The notes under the pieces are model-generated. The model was not told the DNA's origin. It saw only the letters and a list, made by a program, of their open reading frames with translations, and did not search any database. Shown here in pieces: positions 18,472-27,801 of a DNA stretch of 64,000 nt. The translations under genes were made by a program, and so were the position numbers. The stretch comes from Marinobacter gudaonensis (lineage in GTDB: Bacteria; Pseudomonadota; Gammaproteobacteria; Pseudomonadales; Oleiphilaceae): the NCBI RefSeq assembly GCF_900115175.1, contig NZ_FOYV01000001.1:1302001-1366000 (forward strand), read 5' to 3'. Numbering within the stretch: the first letter of the stretch is position 1; each line of letters begins with the position of its first letter.

Positions 18472-19029
18472 CTAGGGAGCGCGGAACAGCCCGGTGCGGG
18501 TCGGTAACTGGCTGACCACCGCCTGGCAAACTTCGTCCTGAGTCTTACCCTGCCCTGCCACGGTCAGGTCCGCGTAGCGCTGGTAAAGGCGGTGGCGCTC
18601 CTCAAACAGATCCTCGAGAGACTGGTCAGGGCGGCGAGAGATGCCGCGCATACTGTGATCGCCGATGCGCTCAATCACCAACGGCAGAGGGATATCCAGA
18701 AACACCACAACGCCCTTGGCTTTGAGGTGGTCCATGGCGGCGGCACTGTAGACAGCGCTGCCTCCGGTACTGATGACTTTGTGATCGCTATCCAGCTCCA
18801 GCAGCACCTGTTCCTCGATCCTTCGCAGGGCCTGGTAGCCGTCGTGGTCCACAATGTGTTGCAGGGTGCGACCGGCGTGTTCCTGGATCAGCAGGTCGGT
18901 GTCGACAAAACCCAGGCCCAGATGTTTTGCCAGCAAAACCCCGACAGTGCTCTTGCCGCTGCCTGGCATACCAATGAGAATGACGTTGGAGACTTCGTCG
19001 GAATGGGCGGGCGTAGCGGGGTCGGTCAT
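18472..19029 (-). CDS. Shikimate kinase-like P-loop kinase
   Basis: 185 residues from the ATG at 19029, with an excellent AGGAG upstream. Walker A is GMPGSGKST (about 20-28), followed by the DTD motif (FVDTDLLIQE) expected for shikimate binding. The usual GGG motif is present as STGGSAVYS, with the third Gly replaced by Ser. Arg-containing lid and adenine segments follow. It probably phosphorylates shikimate or a similar small alcohol. It is not next to aroB, so it may be a second, atypical copy. It is divergent from the lytic transglycosylase gene. Confidence 0.75.
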   Translation of the reverse strand: MTDPATPAHSDEVSNVILIGMPGSGKSTVGVLLAKHLGLGFVDTDLLIQEHAGRTLQHIVDHDGYQALRRIEEQVLLELDSDHKVISTGGSAVYSAAAMDHLKAKGVVVFLDIPLPLVIERIGDHSMRGISRRPDQSLEDLFEERHRLYQRYADLTVAGQGKTQDEVCQAVVSQLPTRTGLFRAP

Positions 19030-19120
19030 GGTCGCTCCTGGAAATGAGAACGGGCTGGCATTACGCAGAAAGTAACATTTTTCCGACAAAGCACGCGCTT
19101 TATTAAGGTAACTGACACCG

Positions 19121-19126
19121 TATAAT
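19121..19126 (+). promoter_or_regulatory. Putative -10 element for the lytic transglycosylase gene
   Basis: A perfect TATAAT lies about 60 bases before the start codon of the plus-strand transglycosylase gene. A weak TTTATT at about 16 bases upstream is the only candidate -35. Promoter strength is an inference. Confidence 0.4.
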
Positions 19127-19185
19127 CTGGTCGAAGGCGCCTGCGCGCCCTTTCGGGAAACGACCGTCAACTGCATGAGCAAGCA

Positions 19186-19887
19186 ATGACAATCGGCAGA
19201 TCACATTGGACCTCCACCCTCCTGGCGACGGCGCTCACGCTCGCATCACCGGCGATGGCCGACGGCATCAAACGCATCGTCCACCCGGACGGCACGGTGG
19301 AATTCACCAATGTGAAGGACGCTGGCCAACCGAGGGCTTCCACAGGCAACGATACCGTTTACCGTTACCGGGACGAGAACGGCGTGGTGGCCTACAGCAG
19401 CAGCGAACCGGCCGGGGCCGAGTTCGACGTGATCCGTTTCCACTGCTACGCCTGCGATCCGGACTCCCGGGTAGACTGGCGCACAACGCCTCTGTTTACC
19501 CAGCCCTTCCGGACTGAAATCCAGAACGCCGCCGCCGAGTTCGGGGTTGATCCAGCCCTGGTGAGAGCTGTGATTCATGCCGAGTCAGCGTTCAATGAAA
19601 AGGCCCTGTCACCGGTCGGTGCCCAGGGCCTGATGCAGCTAATGCCGGCAACAGCCGCAGAGCTGGGTGTAACAGACTCTCTGGCGGCAGCCGAGAACAT
19701 TCGCGGCGGCGTAAACTACCTGGCCCAGATGCTGGACCGTTTCGGCGGCGACATCCGCCTGGCAACCGCCGCCTATAATGCAGGCCCCGGCGCCGTCAGC
19801 CGCTACCGGGGCGTGCCGCCCTATGCCGAGACCAAAGCCTACGTGCACAGGGTCGGCATTCTCCACGAGCGCTACGCGGCCCGATAA
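19186..19887 (+). CDS. Lytic murein transglycosylase (SLT domain, DUF4124 N-terminus)
   Basis: 233 residues. A signal peptide (cleavage after SPAMA, about residue 25) is followed by a DUF4124-like beta segment (about 28-90: IKRIVHPDGTVEFTNV and YRYRDENGVVAYSS). The C-terminal SLT domain has catalytic Glu in VIHAESAFNEKALSPVGAQGLMQLMPATA and the later AAYNAGPGAV and YVHRV motifs. It cleaves peptidoglycan glycan strands in the periplasm to 1,6-anhydro-muropeptides. Its end is only 3 bases from the end of convergent putA. Confidence 0.88.
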   Translation: MTIGRSHWTSTLLATALTLASPAMADGIKRIVHPDGTVEFTNVKDAGQPRASTGNDTVYRYRDENGVVAYSSSEPAGAEFDVIRFHCYACDPDSRVDWRTTPLFTQPFRTEIQNAAAEFGVDPALVRAVIHAESAFNEKALSPVGAQGLMQLMPATAAELGVTDSLAAAENIRGGVNYLAQMLDRFGGDIRLATAAYNAGPGAVSRYRGVPPYAETKAYVHRVGILHERYAAR

Positions 19888-19890
19888 CCG

Positions 19891-22800
19891 CTATTCAGAA
19901 GCGGCGATCAGGCTCGCGTTACCACCCGCAGCGGTGGTGTCCACGCACAGATGGCGCTCGATCACAAAGCGCTGGTCCAGCGTGTGCTCGGTAATCAGCG
20001 GCAGCAACGCACCATCGCGCTTCGCCAACGCCTCACGGTACTGCTTCAGCAGAGCCTGCTCGGCACAGCTCACAACCGCTTCAAACCCGTCCACCGTAGC
20101 CAGGGCGTCCGGCTCAAGCAGGCCTTCAGCGCCGGAAATTGGCAGACCCGCCTTGGCACCCTGGTCGACGATGTCCTGCACGCCCGGTGCAATCACCACC
20201 ACCTTGTTACCCTGGGACAGTGCCGTGCCGGCCTGGGCCAGCGCGGTTTCACGATCCGGCCCCAGACACAGCACCACACCCCGGGCGTGATTGGACAGAC
20301 GGTTGGTTTCACCGGTCGGCCCCGGGAGCGCCTCCACATGAGCGTCCAGCGGCTCCGGCACATTGCCGAAGACCGGTTTGAGGGCCTCAACACGCACATC
20401 GGGTTTCGGCGCAGTGAGCTTGTCGAGCTGACCAATCAACTTCTGCAGCTGTTTCGCATCGACCTTTTTCGCGCCGGAGTCCGCGGGGCGCTCTACCGTC
20501 TCGCCTTTCAGGAATCGACGCACATACTGCGGGCCGCCAGCCTTGGGCCCGGTGCCGGAGAGTCCCTCGCCGCCGAACGGCTGGGAGCCGACAATGGCGC
20601 CGATCTGGTTGCGATTGACGTAACTGTTGCCCACCTTGATGCGGCTGGTAATGCGCTCCACCCGGCGGTCCACACGGCTGTGCAGGCCGAAGGTCAGGCC
20701 ATAGCCCTTGGCATTGATCGAATCCACCACCTTGTCGATGTTCTTGGCCTCGAAGGTGGCCACGTGCAGCACCGGCCCGAAGATCTCCTCCTCCAGGTCC
20801 TCGATGCCGTTCACGCTCAGAACCACCGGCGAGACAAACAGTCCTTTGTCGGGTATCGGCAGCTTCTTGAGCAGCTTGCCGTTACGCTCGAACTTGTCGC
20901 AATGGTCAACAATCTTCTTGCGGGCATTTTCATCGATGACCGGGCCGACATCGGTCGACAGCAGCCAGGGATCGCCGATGCCCAGCTCTTCCATTGCCCC
21001 GTACAGCATTTCCAGCAGACCGTCAGCAATGTCCTTCTGCACGTAAAGCATCCGCAGGGCGGAGCAGCGCTGGCCGGCGCTCTGGAACGAGGACGCCAGC
21101 ACATCCCGCACCACCTGCTCCGGCAACGCGGTGGAATCCACGATCATGGCGTTCAGGCCACCGGTTTCGGCCACCAGCGGCGCATCCGGCGCCATGTTCT
21201 CGGTCATCACCTTGTTGATCCGCTGGGCGGTTGCGGTGGAGCCTGTGAAACATACGCCGGTGACCCGGGAGTCCGAGGTCAGTGCGGCGCCCACGGTGGC
21301 ACCGGTGCCTGGCAGCAACTGGATGGCGTCTTTGGGAATTCCCGCCTCATGCATCAGTTCCACCGCACGCACCGCCAGCAGCGAGGTCTGTTCGGCCGGT
21401 TTGGCGACCACGGTATTGCCCGCTGCCAGGTTGGCCGCGATCTGGCCGGTGAAGATGGCCAGCGGGAAGTTCCAGGGCGAGATACAACACATCACGCCGC
21501 GGGCCTCGCCGCTGTCCTTGTAGCGGATCGCCTCGTTGGCGTAGTACTGGGTAAAGTCCACCGCCTCGCGGATTTCCGCCACGGCATCCAGCAGGGATTT
21601 GCCAGCCTCGCGGGTGGTCAGCGCGAACAGCTCGTGGGCATGCTCCTCGTAGATATCGCCGATCTTGCGCACCAGTTCGGCGCGCTCTTCAGCTGATTTC
21701 CGGGACCAGTTCTCGAAGCCCTTCACCGCGGCGCCGATCGCAGTATCAACATCGGCATCGGAGGCCTGGGTCACGTGGCCCACCAGGTCGTCTGGATCGG
21801 CGGGGTTGCGCACCACCTGAACTTCCGAGCCGGCCACCTCGCCCACGATCACGGGGCCGCCCTTCCAGCGATACTCCTTGTAGGCGCCCCGGCCCTCTTC
21901 GATGGTGTTGACGGTCACCGGATCGGTAATGTCCCAGCCCTTGGAGTTGCGGCGCTCGTCACCGAACAGCTTGAACGGATGCACAATGGCCTTGCTGGAA
22001 ATGTTGTTGCCCATTTCCTCCACGCTGAGGATCGGATCCTTGGCGATTTCCTCGGGGGTAATGCGCTTGTCGACAATCTGGTTCACGAAGGAGCTGTTGG
22101 CACCATTCTCCAGCAGTCGACGCACCAGGTAAGCCAGCAGGTCCTTGTGCGGGCCCACCGGCGCATAGATCCGGCAGGGCACACCACTGACTCGCAGCAC
22201 CTCGTTGTGCAGGGACTCGCCCATGCCGTGCAGCCGCTGGAATTCGTAGTTGTCCACGCCCTTGGTCTTGGCCATTTCCAGAATGGCCGACACCGAATGC
22301 GCGTTGTGGGTGGCAAACTGCGGGTAGATGCGGTTGGTCATGTTCAACAGCTTGGTGGCGCAGGACAGGAACGACACGTCGCTGCAGGCCTTGCGGGTAA
22401 ACACAGGGAAGCCACTGAGCCCCATCACCTGGGCCCGCTTGATCTCGGCATCCCAGTAGGCGCCTTTCACCAGCCGGACCATGAATTTGCGGTCGTATTT
22501 CTCGGCCAGCCCATAGAGCCAGTCGATCACGAACGACGACCGCTTGCCGTAGGCCTGGACCACAACGCCAAAGCCTTCCCAGTTCGCCAGCTCGGGATCG
22601 GACACCAGCGCTTCGATGACATCCAGCGACAGGTCCAGACGGTCCTGCTCCTCGGCGTCAATGTTGAAGCCCATATTGGCGGCGGCTGCCTTTTTCACCA
22701 GGGTACGGGCCCTGGGCAGCAGCTCGTTCATCACCCGCTCCTTGTTGCCATACTCGTAGCGGGCCAGCAGCGCCGAGAGCTTTACCGAGATGCCGGGGTT

Positions 22801-23520
22801 CTTGCGAACGTCGCCTTCGTTGGCCTTGGCAATGCTGTCGATGGCGTTGGAATAGGCCTCGTAGTAGCGCTTGGCGTCATCGTCGGTACGGGCGGCCTCG
22901 CCGAGCATGTCGTAGGAGTAGGTGTAGCCCTTGGCCATGTATTCCTTGGCCTCATCCTGGGCTTCCTCAATGTCACGACCCAGAACGAACTGACGCCCCA
23001 TTTCCTTCATGGCCTGGTTGGCCACGGTGCGGATCACCGGCTCACCAAAGCGCTTGAGCAGCTTGCGCAGGGTATCGCCCACGGTGTGGCGCTCGGAATC
23101 CTTGAGCAGGTTGCTGGTCATCAGCAACGCCACGGTGGCGGTGTTGATCAGCGAGGAGGACGCCTTGCCCACGTGGGTGCCCCAGGCGCCCGAGGTAATC
23201 TTGTCTTCGATCAGCGCGTGGATGGTGGTGTTGTCGGGCACGCGCAGGAGTGCCTCGGCGAGGCACATGAGGGCAACCCCCTCCTTGGTGGTCAGGCCGT
23301 ATTCCGCAAGAAACTTTTCCATGATGGTGGACTTGGCGTTCTTGCGAACGTTGCGAACCAGCTCGGCCGCCCGGGCGGAAATGGCATCACGCTCGGCCTG
23401 GGTCAACTGCGCACCGGCAATCATCTCGTGGATGACCTTGTGCTCGTCCGCGAGGTAATAATCACGAATCGCCTGCCGGCTATCGACAAGCTCAGGCGTC
23501 ACTGATTGCTGCGGTCTCAT
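19891..23520 (-). CDS. putA: Bifunctional proline dehydrogenase / P5C dehydrogenase PutA
   Basis: 1209 residues. The protein starts directly with the helical arm region; the ribbon-helix-helix DNA-binding domain found at the N-terminus of E. coli PutA is absent. The FAD-dependent proline dehydrogenase barrel (about 150-450) has RLVKGAYWDAEIKRAQ and EFQRLHGMGE. The NAD-dependent aldehyde dehydrogenase domain (about 540-1000) has the catalytic Cys in SAGQRCSALR and the segment VAETGGLNAMIVD. A C-terminal ALDH-like structural domain follows. It oxidises proline to glutamate with substrate channelling. GAGGG precedes the ATG. The neighbours are NAD-glutamate dehydrogenase and an Lrp regulator. 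Confidence 0.95.
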   Translation of the reverse strand: MRPQQSVTPELVDSRQAIRDYYLADEHKVIHEMIAGAQLTQAERDAISARAAELVRNVRKNAKSTIMEKFLAEYGLTTKEGVALMCLAEALLRVPDNTTIHALIEDKITSGAWGTHVGKASSSLINTATVALLMTSNLLKDSERHTVGDTLRKLLKRFGEPVIRTVANQAMKEMGRQFVLGRDIEEAQDEAKEYMAKGYTYSYDMLGEAARTDDDAKRYYEAYSNAIDSIAKANEGDVRKNPGISVKLSALLARYEYGNKERVMNELLPRARTLVKKAAAANMGFNIDAEEQDRLDLSLDVIEALVSDPELANWEGFGVVVQAYGKRSSFVIDWLYGLAEKYDRKFMVRLVKGAYWDAEIKRAQVMGLSGFPVFTRKACSDVSFLSCATKLLNMTNRIYPQFATHNAHSVSAILEMAKTKGVDNYEFQRLHGMGESLHNEVLRVSGVPCRIYAPVGPHKDLLAYLVRRLLENGANSSFVNQIVDKRITPEEIAKDPILSVEEMGNNISSKAIVHPFKLFGDERRNSKGWDITDPVTVNTIEEGRGAYKEYRWKGGPVIVGEVAGSEVQVVRNPADPDDLVGHVTQASDADVDTAIGAAVKGFENWSRKSAEERAELVRKIGDIYEEHAHELFALTTREAGKSLLDAVAEIREAVDFTQYYANEAIRYKDSGEARGVMCCISPWNFPLAIFTGQIAANLAAGNTVVAKPAEQTSLLAVRAVELMHEAGIPKDAIQLLPGTGATVGAALTSDSRVTGVCFTGSTATAQRINKVMTENMAPDAPLVAETGGLNAMIVDSTALPEQVVRDVLASSFQSAGQRCSALRMLYVQKDIADGLLEMLYGAMEELGIGDPWLLSTDVGPVIDENARKKIVDHCDKFERNGKLLKKLPIPDKGLFVSPVVLSVNGIEDLEEEIFGPVLHVATFEAKNIDKVVDSINAKGYGLTFGLHSRVDRRVERITSRIKVGNSYVNRNQIGAIVGSQPFGGEGLSGTGPKAGGPQYVRRFLKGETVERPADSGAKKVDAKQLQKLIGQLDKLTAPKPDVRVEALKPVFGNVPEPLDAHVEALPGPTGETNRLSNHARGVVLCLGPDRETALAQAGTALSQGNKVVVIAPGVQDIVDQGAKAGLPISGAEGLLEPDALATVDGFEAVVSCAEQALLKQYREALAKRDGALLPLITEHTLDQRFVIERHLCVDTTAAGGNASLIAASE

Positions 23521-23571
23521 AGTTGTACCCTCTTAGTTGTTTGTCTCTCCGGCATTCTACCCAGATCAACA

Positions 23572-23586
23572 AAGACTATTTGTCTA
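23572..23586. promoter_or_regulatory. Lrp-like operator upstream of putA
   Basis: A 15-base dyad (AAGAC, TATTT, GTCTA) about 52 bases before the putA start. By my count it matches 12 of 15 positions of the E. coli Lrp consensus YAGHAWATTWTDCTR. An Lrp/AsnC gene lies nearby, and PutA lacks its own repressor domain. Binding is an inference. Confidence 0.4.
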
Positions 23587-23687
23587 TAAATTTTGGCCTG
23601 GCACCTCTTTACGTCTTTTTTGACGACTCACTACAACCCAAGTTTATTTCCTGAATTTAATATTTGGGCAATTTGGCTTCCAGGCCT

Positions 23688-26600
23688 CTACCCGGCTTTG
23701 GCTGCCAGCTCCCTCAACACCCCGTGGGCCACCGAGAAAACAGCACAATCCACTTCGTTGGCAGCCTGCATGTCACTCAACATGCGTTGCCACCGGCTCA
23801 GGGCCATGCGCTTGTCCTGACGCCAGGCCTCCAGCCTGTCCTGTGGCGCACCCTCACCCGACACCGGCTCGGAAAACACACTGAATGTCAGGTTCCGTAA
23901 CTGGTGGTCCAGCTCATCCCGGAAATGGATGGTTGCCAGAACCTGCCAGTGGCCACTGGCCCGGAAGCTTCGCATCTGGCGATCCAGCCAGGTCAGGTTC
24001 AGGCTCTCCCCGAGCGTGAAGTAGACCCAGGCCACGGATGCCAGCTCCTCGTTCAGCTGCCGGGCAATTTCCACCATGTCCATCAGCCAGTAGCGGCTTT
24101 CAGCGGAGGCACACCAGAGCGACAGAGCGTCCGGAACCTGCCGCTTACCATATTCAGCATAGCGTTCCTGCCAGCGACTTGCAGGAATCACCGATTCCAG
24201 TTGGCTTTTTGAAGTCAGTACATCGGCCAGGGCGCCCTGGTAGGCGGCAACACAATCCACCGGGTCCAGGGCCTGTTTCCGGTTCTGCAGCAGCCAGCTG
24301 GCACTGCGGGTGACCAGGCGGATGGCATCGGCGTAGAGATCCGCCTGCACGCTGGCGTCAACCTGTCCATCAAGCGCTTCAATGGCCTCCCACTGGGCGT
24401 CTACGTCGTGGATCCGCAGGGAGATCAGGTAGGCGGCGGCAATCCGGCCAGCGTCGGCACCGGTGGTGCTGCGCATTCGATCAAACCAGGTGATACCCAT
24501 GCGATTGACGATGTCGTTGGCAATCTGTGTGGCCGATACCTCGGCCCTCAACGGATGGCTGTTGATCTCATCCGGGAAGGCCGCAAGCAGGGATGGCGGA
24601 AACGCCGAATGCAGCGCGCCACTGAACCCTGGCTCCCGCACAATGTCGGACACGGCCAGCGCCTGCTTGAGTTCAATCTTGGCGTAGGACACCAACACCG
24701 CCAGTTCCGGCCGGGTCAGCCCCTCTCCCCGTTCGCGTCGGGCTTCCAGTTCTTCGTCCGAGGGCAGGAACTCCAGGCTGCGGTCCAGGCGTCCTTCGTT
24801 CTCGAGGCGCCGCATCAGGCGTTCATACTGGTCCAGATGGGCAACCGCGGGATTGACCGCCAGACTCAGGGCCATGGCCTGGCGGTAATTGTTGGCCAGG
24901 ACCAGCGCGGCGACCTCGTCGGTCATGGCGCGGAGCATGTGATTGCGCTCGGCCAGCGTCATCCGCTGCTGGTGCACCAGGTCGTTCATCAGGATCTTGA
25001 TGTTCACTTCGTGGTCAGAGCAGTCCACGCCGCCGGCGTTGTCGATGAAATCGCTGTTGGCAGCGCCACCCCGGCGAGCAAACTCGATACGCCCACGCTG
25101 GGTGACCCCGAGGTTGCCTCCCTCCCCCAGCACCTTGCAGCGCAATTCCGAGCTGTCGATGCGAAGCCCGTCGTTGGCCTTGTCGCCAACCTGTTCGTGG
25201 GTTTCCGAGGCGGCCTTGACGTACGTACCGATGCCACCATTCCACAGCAGGTCGACCGGCGCCTGAAGGACAGCCCGGATCAATTCGTTGGGCGTAACCG
25301 CCCGGTCCCGGATTCCCAAAACCCGGGCCATGGCGTCCGAGACAGGAATGGACTTCATGGAGCGGGCAAACACGCCACCGCCCTCGCTGATCAGGCTGCG
25401 GTCGTAATCAGCCCAGCTGGAACCGGGCAGATTGAACAGCCGCTGGCGTTCCCGGAACGACGACCCGGCTTGCGGATCGGGGTCGATAAAAATATGCCGG
25501 TGGTTGAAGGCGGCCACCAGCCGGATGCGATCCGACAGCAGCATGCCATTGCCGAACACATCGCCGGCCATGTCACCAATGCCGACCACCGTGAATTCAT
25601 CGTTCTGGGTATCCACGCCCAGTTCCAGAAAATGCCGCCGGACCGATTCCCAGGCGCCCCGGGCGGTAATGCCCATCTTCTTGTGGTCGTAGCCTTCGCT
25701 GCCCCCGGAGGCGAAGGCATCCCCCAGCCAGAAACCGTATTCTGCAGACAGCAGGTTGGCGATGTCGGAAAACGTCGCCGTGCCCTTGTCGGCCGCAACC
25801 ACCAGGTAGGGGTCGTCGGCGTCGTGGCGAACCACCTGGTGCGGGGCAATGACCCGGCCTTCCTCGAGGTTGTCGGTGATGTCCAGCAGCCCCCGGATAA
25901 ACGTCTGGTAACAGGCCACACCCTCGGCACGGAGCTGATCGGGCGTAGCCTCCGGTGCTTGCTGCTTCACCACGAACCCGCCCTTGGCGCCGGCTGGCAC
26001 GATCACCGAGTTCTTGACCTGCTGGGCCTTTACCAGCCCGAGCACTTCGGTTCGGTAATCCTCGACCCGGTCCGACCAGCGGATACCGCCCCGCGCCACC
26101 GGCCCGGCCCTCAGGTGCACGCCCTCCACCCGGGGTGAATAGACAAACACCTCGAACCTGGGGCGCGGCTGCGGAATGTCCGGTATATCGGCGGGCGCCA
26201 GCTTCAGGGACAGGTATGCCAGAGGCTCGCCATGCACCCCGCGCTGGAAATAGTTGGTGCGCAGGGTGGCCCTGATCAGCACAAAAACGCGCTGCAGGAT
26301 GCGGTCGTCGTCCAGGGTTTCAACCGATTCCAGGGCCTGCTGGATACCCACCTCGATTTCCCGGCAACGCTCGGCGCGATGATCAGGGTCATCGATATCG
26401 GGATCAAAACGGGCATGGAACAGGGCCACCAGACGGCCGGTCAGGTCCGGGTAGCGGGCCAGGGTTTCGGCAATAAAGGGCTGACTGAACCCAAAACGCA
26501 GCTGTTTGATGTAGCGTGAGTAGGCCCGCAGCAGAGCCACTTCCCGCCAGCCCATGTTGCACAACAGGATCAGCTGGTTGAAGTCATCGTTCTCGGCAAA

Positions 26601-27191
26601 GCCGTTCCAGATTTCCCGGAAGGCCGCCTGGATGCGATCCCGGGCCGCTTCGAGATCGCCGCCCCGGCAGCGCTCGTGCAATTCCACGGAAAAATCACTG
26701 ATCCCGAAGGTTTCGCCATCTCGCCGTCGAATCCTGTAGGGGTGCTCGCCCAGCACCCGCATGCCCAGATTCTCGACGATCGGAATCACATCCGATAGTA
26801 CCGCCGGCTGACCACCACTATAGAGCTTGAAATGAAAACCGCCCTCGGCCGGATCCCTGGGCTGGTAGAAGCGCATGGGCACGTCGGTGCTGACGGCGAT
26901 GGACTGGATCTGTTCGATGTCGGCCAGGGCTTCTGCGACGTTGAACCGGGCCCGGTAGGCCGAGGGAAAACTGCCGCTGAACACCTGTCCGTAGCGACCA
27001 CCGTGGGTTTCACCAAAGCGTCGAATCAGTGCCGCGTGCAGGTCGTCATCCCAAGAGCGGGACTCCTCCACCATCCGGGCGACAAGTTCCCGCAATTCCA
27101 GGGAGCCGGCATCGCCGTCGCTCTGGTTTTCGAGCACATCGGCCAGTTGTTCAAGCAGTGTTTGTTGTTGTAATGGGCGGGAATCGGTCAT
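23688..27191 (-). CDS. NAD-dependent glutamate dehydrogenase, short form
   Basis: 1167 residues, homologous along its length to the catalytic and C-terminal parts of GdhB-type large glutamate dehydrogenases. Recognisable motifs are RAYSRYIKQLRFGF, YSPRVEGVHLRAGPVARGG, VPAGAKGGFV (catalytic Lys region), GDMAGDVFGNGML and NAGGVDCSDHEVNIKIL. Typical enzymes are about 1600 residues; the roughly 400-residue N-terminal ACT-like regulatory region is missing. The ATG at 27191 has GGAGA upstream and only about 160 bases separate it from the divergent lrp gene. It deaminates glutamate to 2-oxoglutarate, completing proline catabolism with putA downstream. Confidence 0.88.
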   Translation of the reverse strand: MTDSRPLQQQTLLEQLADVLENQSDGDAGSLELRELVARMVEESRSWDDDLHAALIRRFGETHGGRYGQVFSGSFPSAYRARFNVAEALADIEQIQSIAVSTDVPMRFYQPRDPAEGGFHFKLYSGGQPAVLSDVIPIVENLGMRVLGEHPYRIRRRDGETFGISDFSVELHERCRGGDLEAARDRIQAAFREIWNGFAENDDFNQLILLCNMGWREVALLRAYSRYIKQLRFGFSQPFIAETLARYPDLTGRLVALFHARFDPDIDDPDHRAERCREIEVGIQQALESVETLDDDRILQRVFVLIRATLRTNYFQRGVHGEPLAYLSLKLAPADIPDIPQPRPRFEVFVYSPRVEGVHLRAGPVARGGIRWSDRVEDYRTEVLGLVKAQQVKNSVIVPAGAKGGFVVKQQAPEATPDQLRAEGVACYQTFIRGLLDITDNLEEGRVIAPHQVVRHDADDPYLVVAADKGTATFSDIANLLSAEYGFWLGDAFASGGSEGYDHKKMGITARGAWESVRRHFLELGVDTQNDEFTVVGIGDMAGDVFGNGMLLSDRIRLVAAFNHRHIFIDPDPQAGSSFRERQRLFNLPGSSWADYDRSLISEGGGVFARSMKSIPVSDAMARVLGIRDRAVTPNELIRAVLQAPVDLLWNGGIGTYVKAASETHEQVGDKANDGLRIDSSELRCKVLGEGGNLGVTQRGRIEFARRGGAANSDFIDNAGGVDCSDHEVNIKILMNDLVHQQRMTLAERNHMLRAMTDEVAALVLANNYRQAMALSLAVNPAVAHLDQYERLMRRLENEGRLDRSLEFLPSDEELEARRERGEGLTRPELAVLVSYAKIELKQALAVSDIVREPGFSGALHSAFPPSLLAAFPDEINSHPLRAEVSATQIANDIVNRMGITWFDRMRSTTGADAGRIAAAYLISLRIHDVDAQWEAIEALDGQVDASVQADLYADAIRLVTRSASWLLQNRKQALDPVDCVAAYQGALADVLTSKSQLESVIPASRWQERYAEYGKRQVPDALSLWCASAESRYWLMDMVEIARQLNEELASVAWVYFTLGESLNLTWLDRQMRSFRASGHWQVLATIHFRDELDHQLRNLTFSVFSEPVSGEGAPQDRLEAWRQDKRMALSRWQRMLSDMQAANEVDCAVFSVAHGVLRELAAKAG

Positions 27192-27348
27192 CAATCTTCT
27201 CCGGGCTGCAGGCGTGACACGTGGGCGGATTCCACATCCAGTATACGCAAGCGCCCAAAGTCGCTTTGACCATAAAGTTTCGCCAGGAAGGAGTTTCGAT
27301 TATATTTGCAGAAGGATTTAGCCGTTAATCCAGCCCGGAGCCCGAACC

Positions 27349-27801
27349 ATGGCCGATTTGGATAGAATTGATCAATCAATCATCCGCGAACTGCAGAAGA
27401 ACTCCCGGATTACGGTAACCGAGCTTGCCTCCCGGGTCGGGCTCTCCAAGACGCCCTGCCAGGTGCGAATGCGCCGGCTCGAGGAGCAGGGATTCATCAC
27501 CGGGTACACGGCGCTGGTCAACCAGACCAAACTGGGCCTGAGCCACATCGCGTTCGCCCAGGTCACCCTGAACGACACCAGCAGCGCCGCCCTCACCGCC
27601 TTCAACCATGCGGTCAAGGACCTGGCAGCGGTGGAACAGTGCCACATGATTGCCGGCAACTTTGATTACCTGTTGAAAGTACGCACCCGCAACATGCACG
27701 AATACCGACAGGTGCTGGGGGAGGAAATCTCGGCCCTGCCCCATGTGCTCCAGACCAGCACTTTCGTGGTCATGGAGAACGTGAAGGACGCCGGCATGTA
27801 A
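27349..27801 (+). CDS. Lrp/AsnC-family transcriptional regulator
   Basis: 150 residues. An N-terminal helix-turn-helix (DRIDQSIIRELQKNSRITVTELA, SRVGLSKTPCQVRMRRLEEQGFI) is followed by a C-terminal RAM/AsnC ligand domain with MIAGNFDYLLKVRTRNMHEY. It sits divergent to the glutamate dehydrogenase and close to putA, the position of PutR/BkdR-like activators that respond to proline or other amino acids. A good Lrp-like dyad lies before putA. Regulation of gdh and putA is an inference from context. It converges with the MFS gene with no spacer. Confidence 0.88.
   Translation: MADLDRIDQSIIRELQKNSRITVTELASRVGLSKTPCQVRMRRLEEQGFITGYTALVNQTKLGLSHIAFAQVTLNDTSSAALTAFNHAVKDLAAVEQCHMIAGNFDYLLKVRTRNMHEYRQVLGEEISALPHVLQTSTFVVMENVKDAGM

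Noticed and set aside
21775..23505. 576-codon plus-strand frame
   Set aside because: Lies entirely antisense to putA, which has strong family motifs.
24408..26138. 576-codon plus-strand frame
   Set aside because: Antisense to the glutamate dehydrogenase; no recognisable domain.
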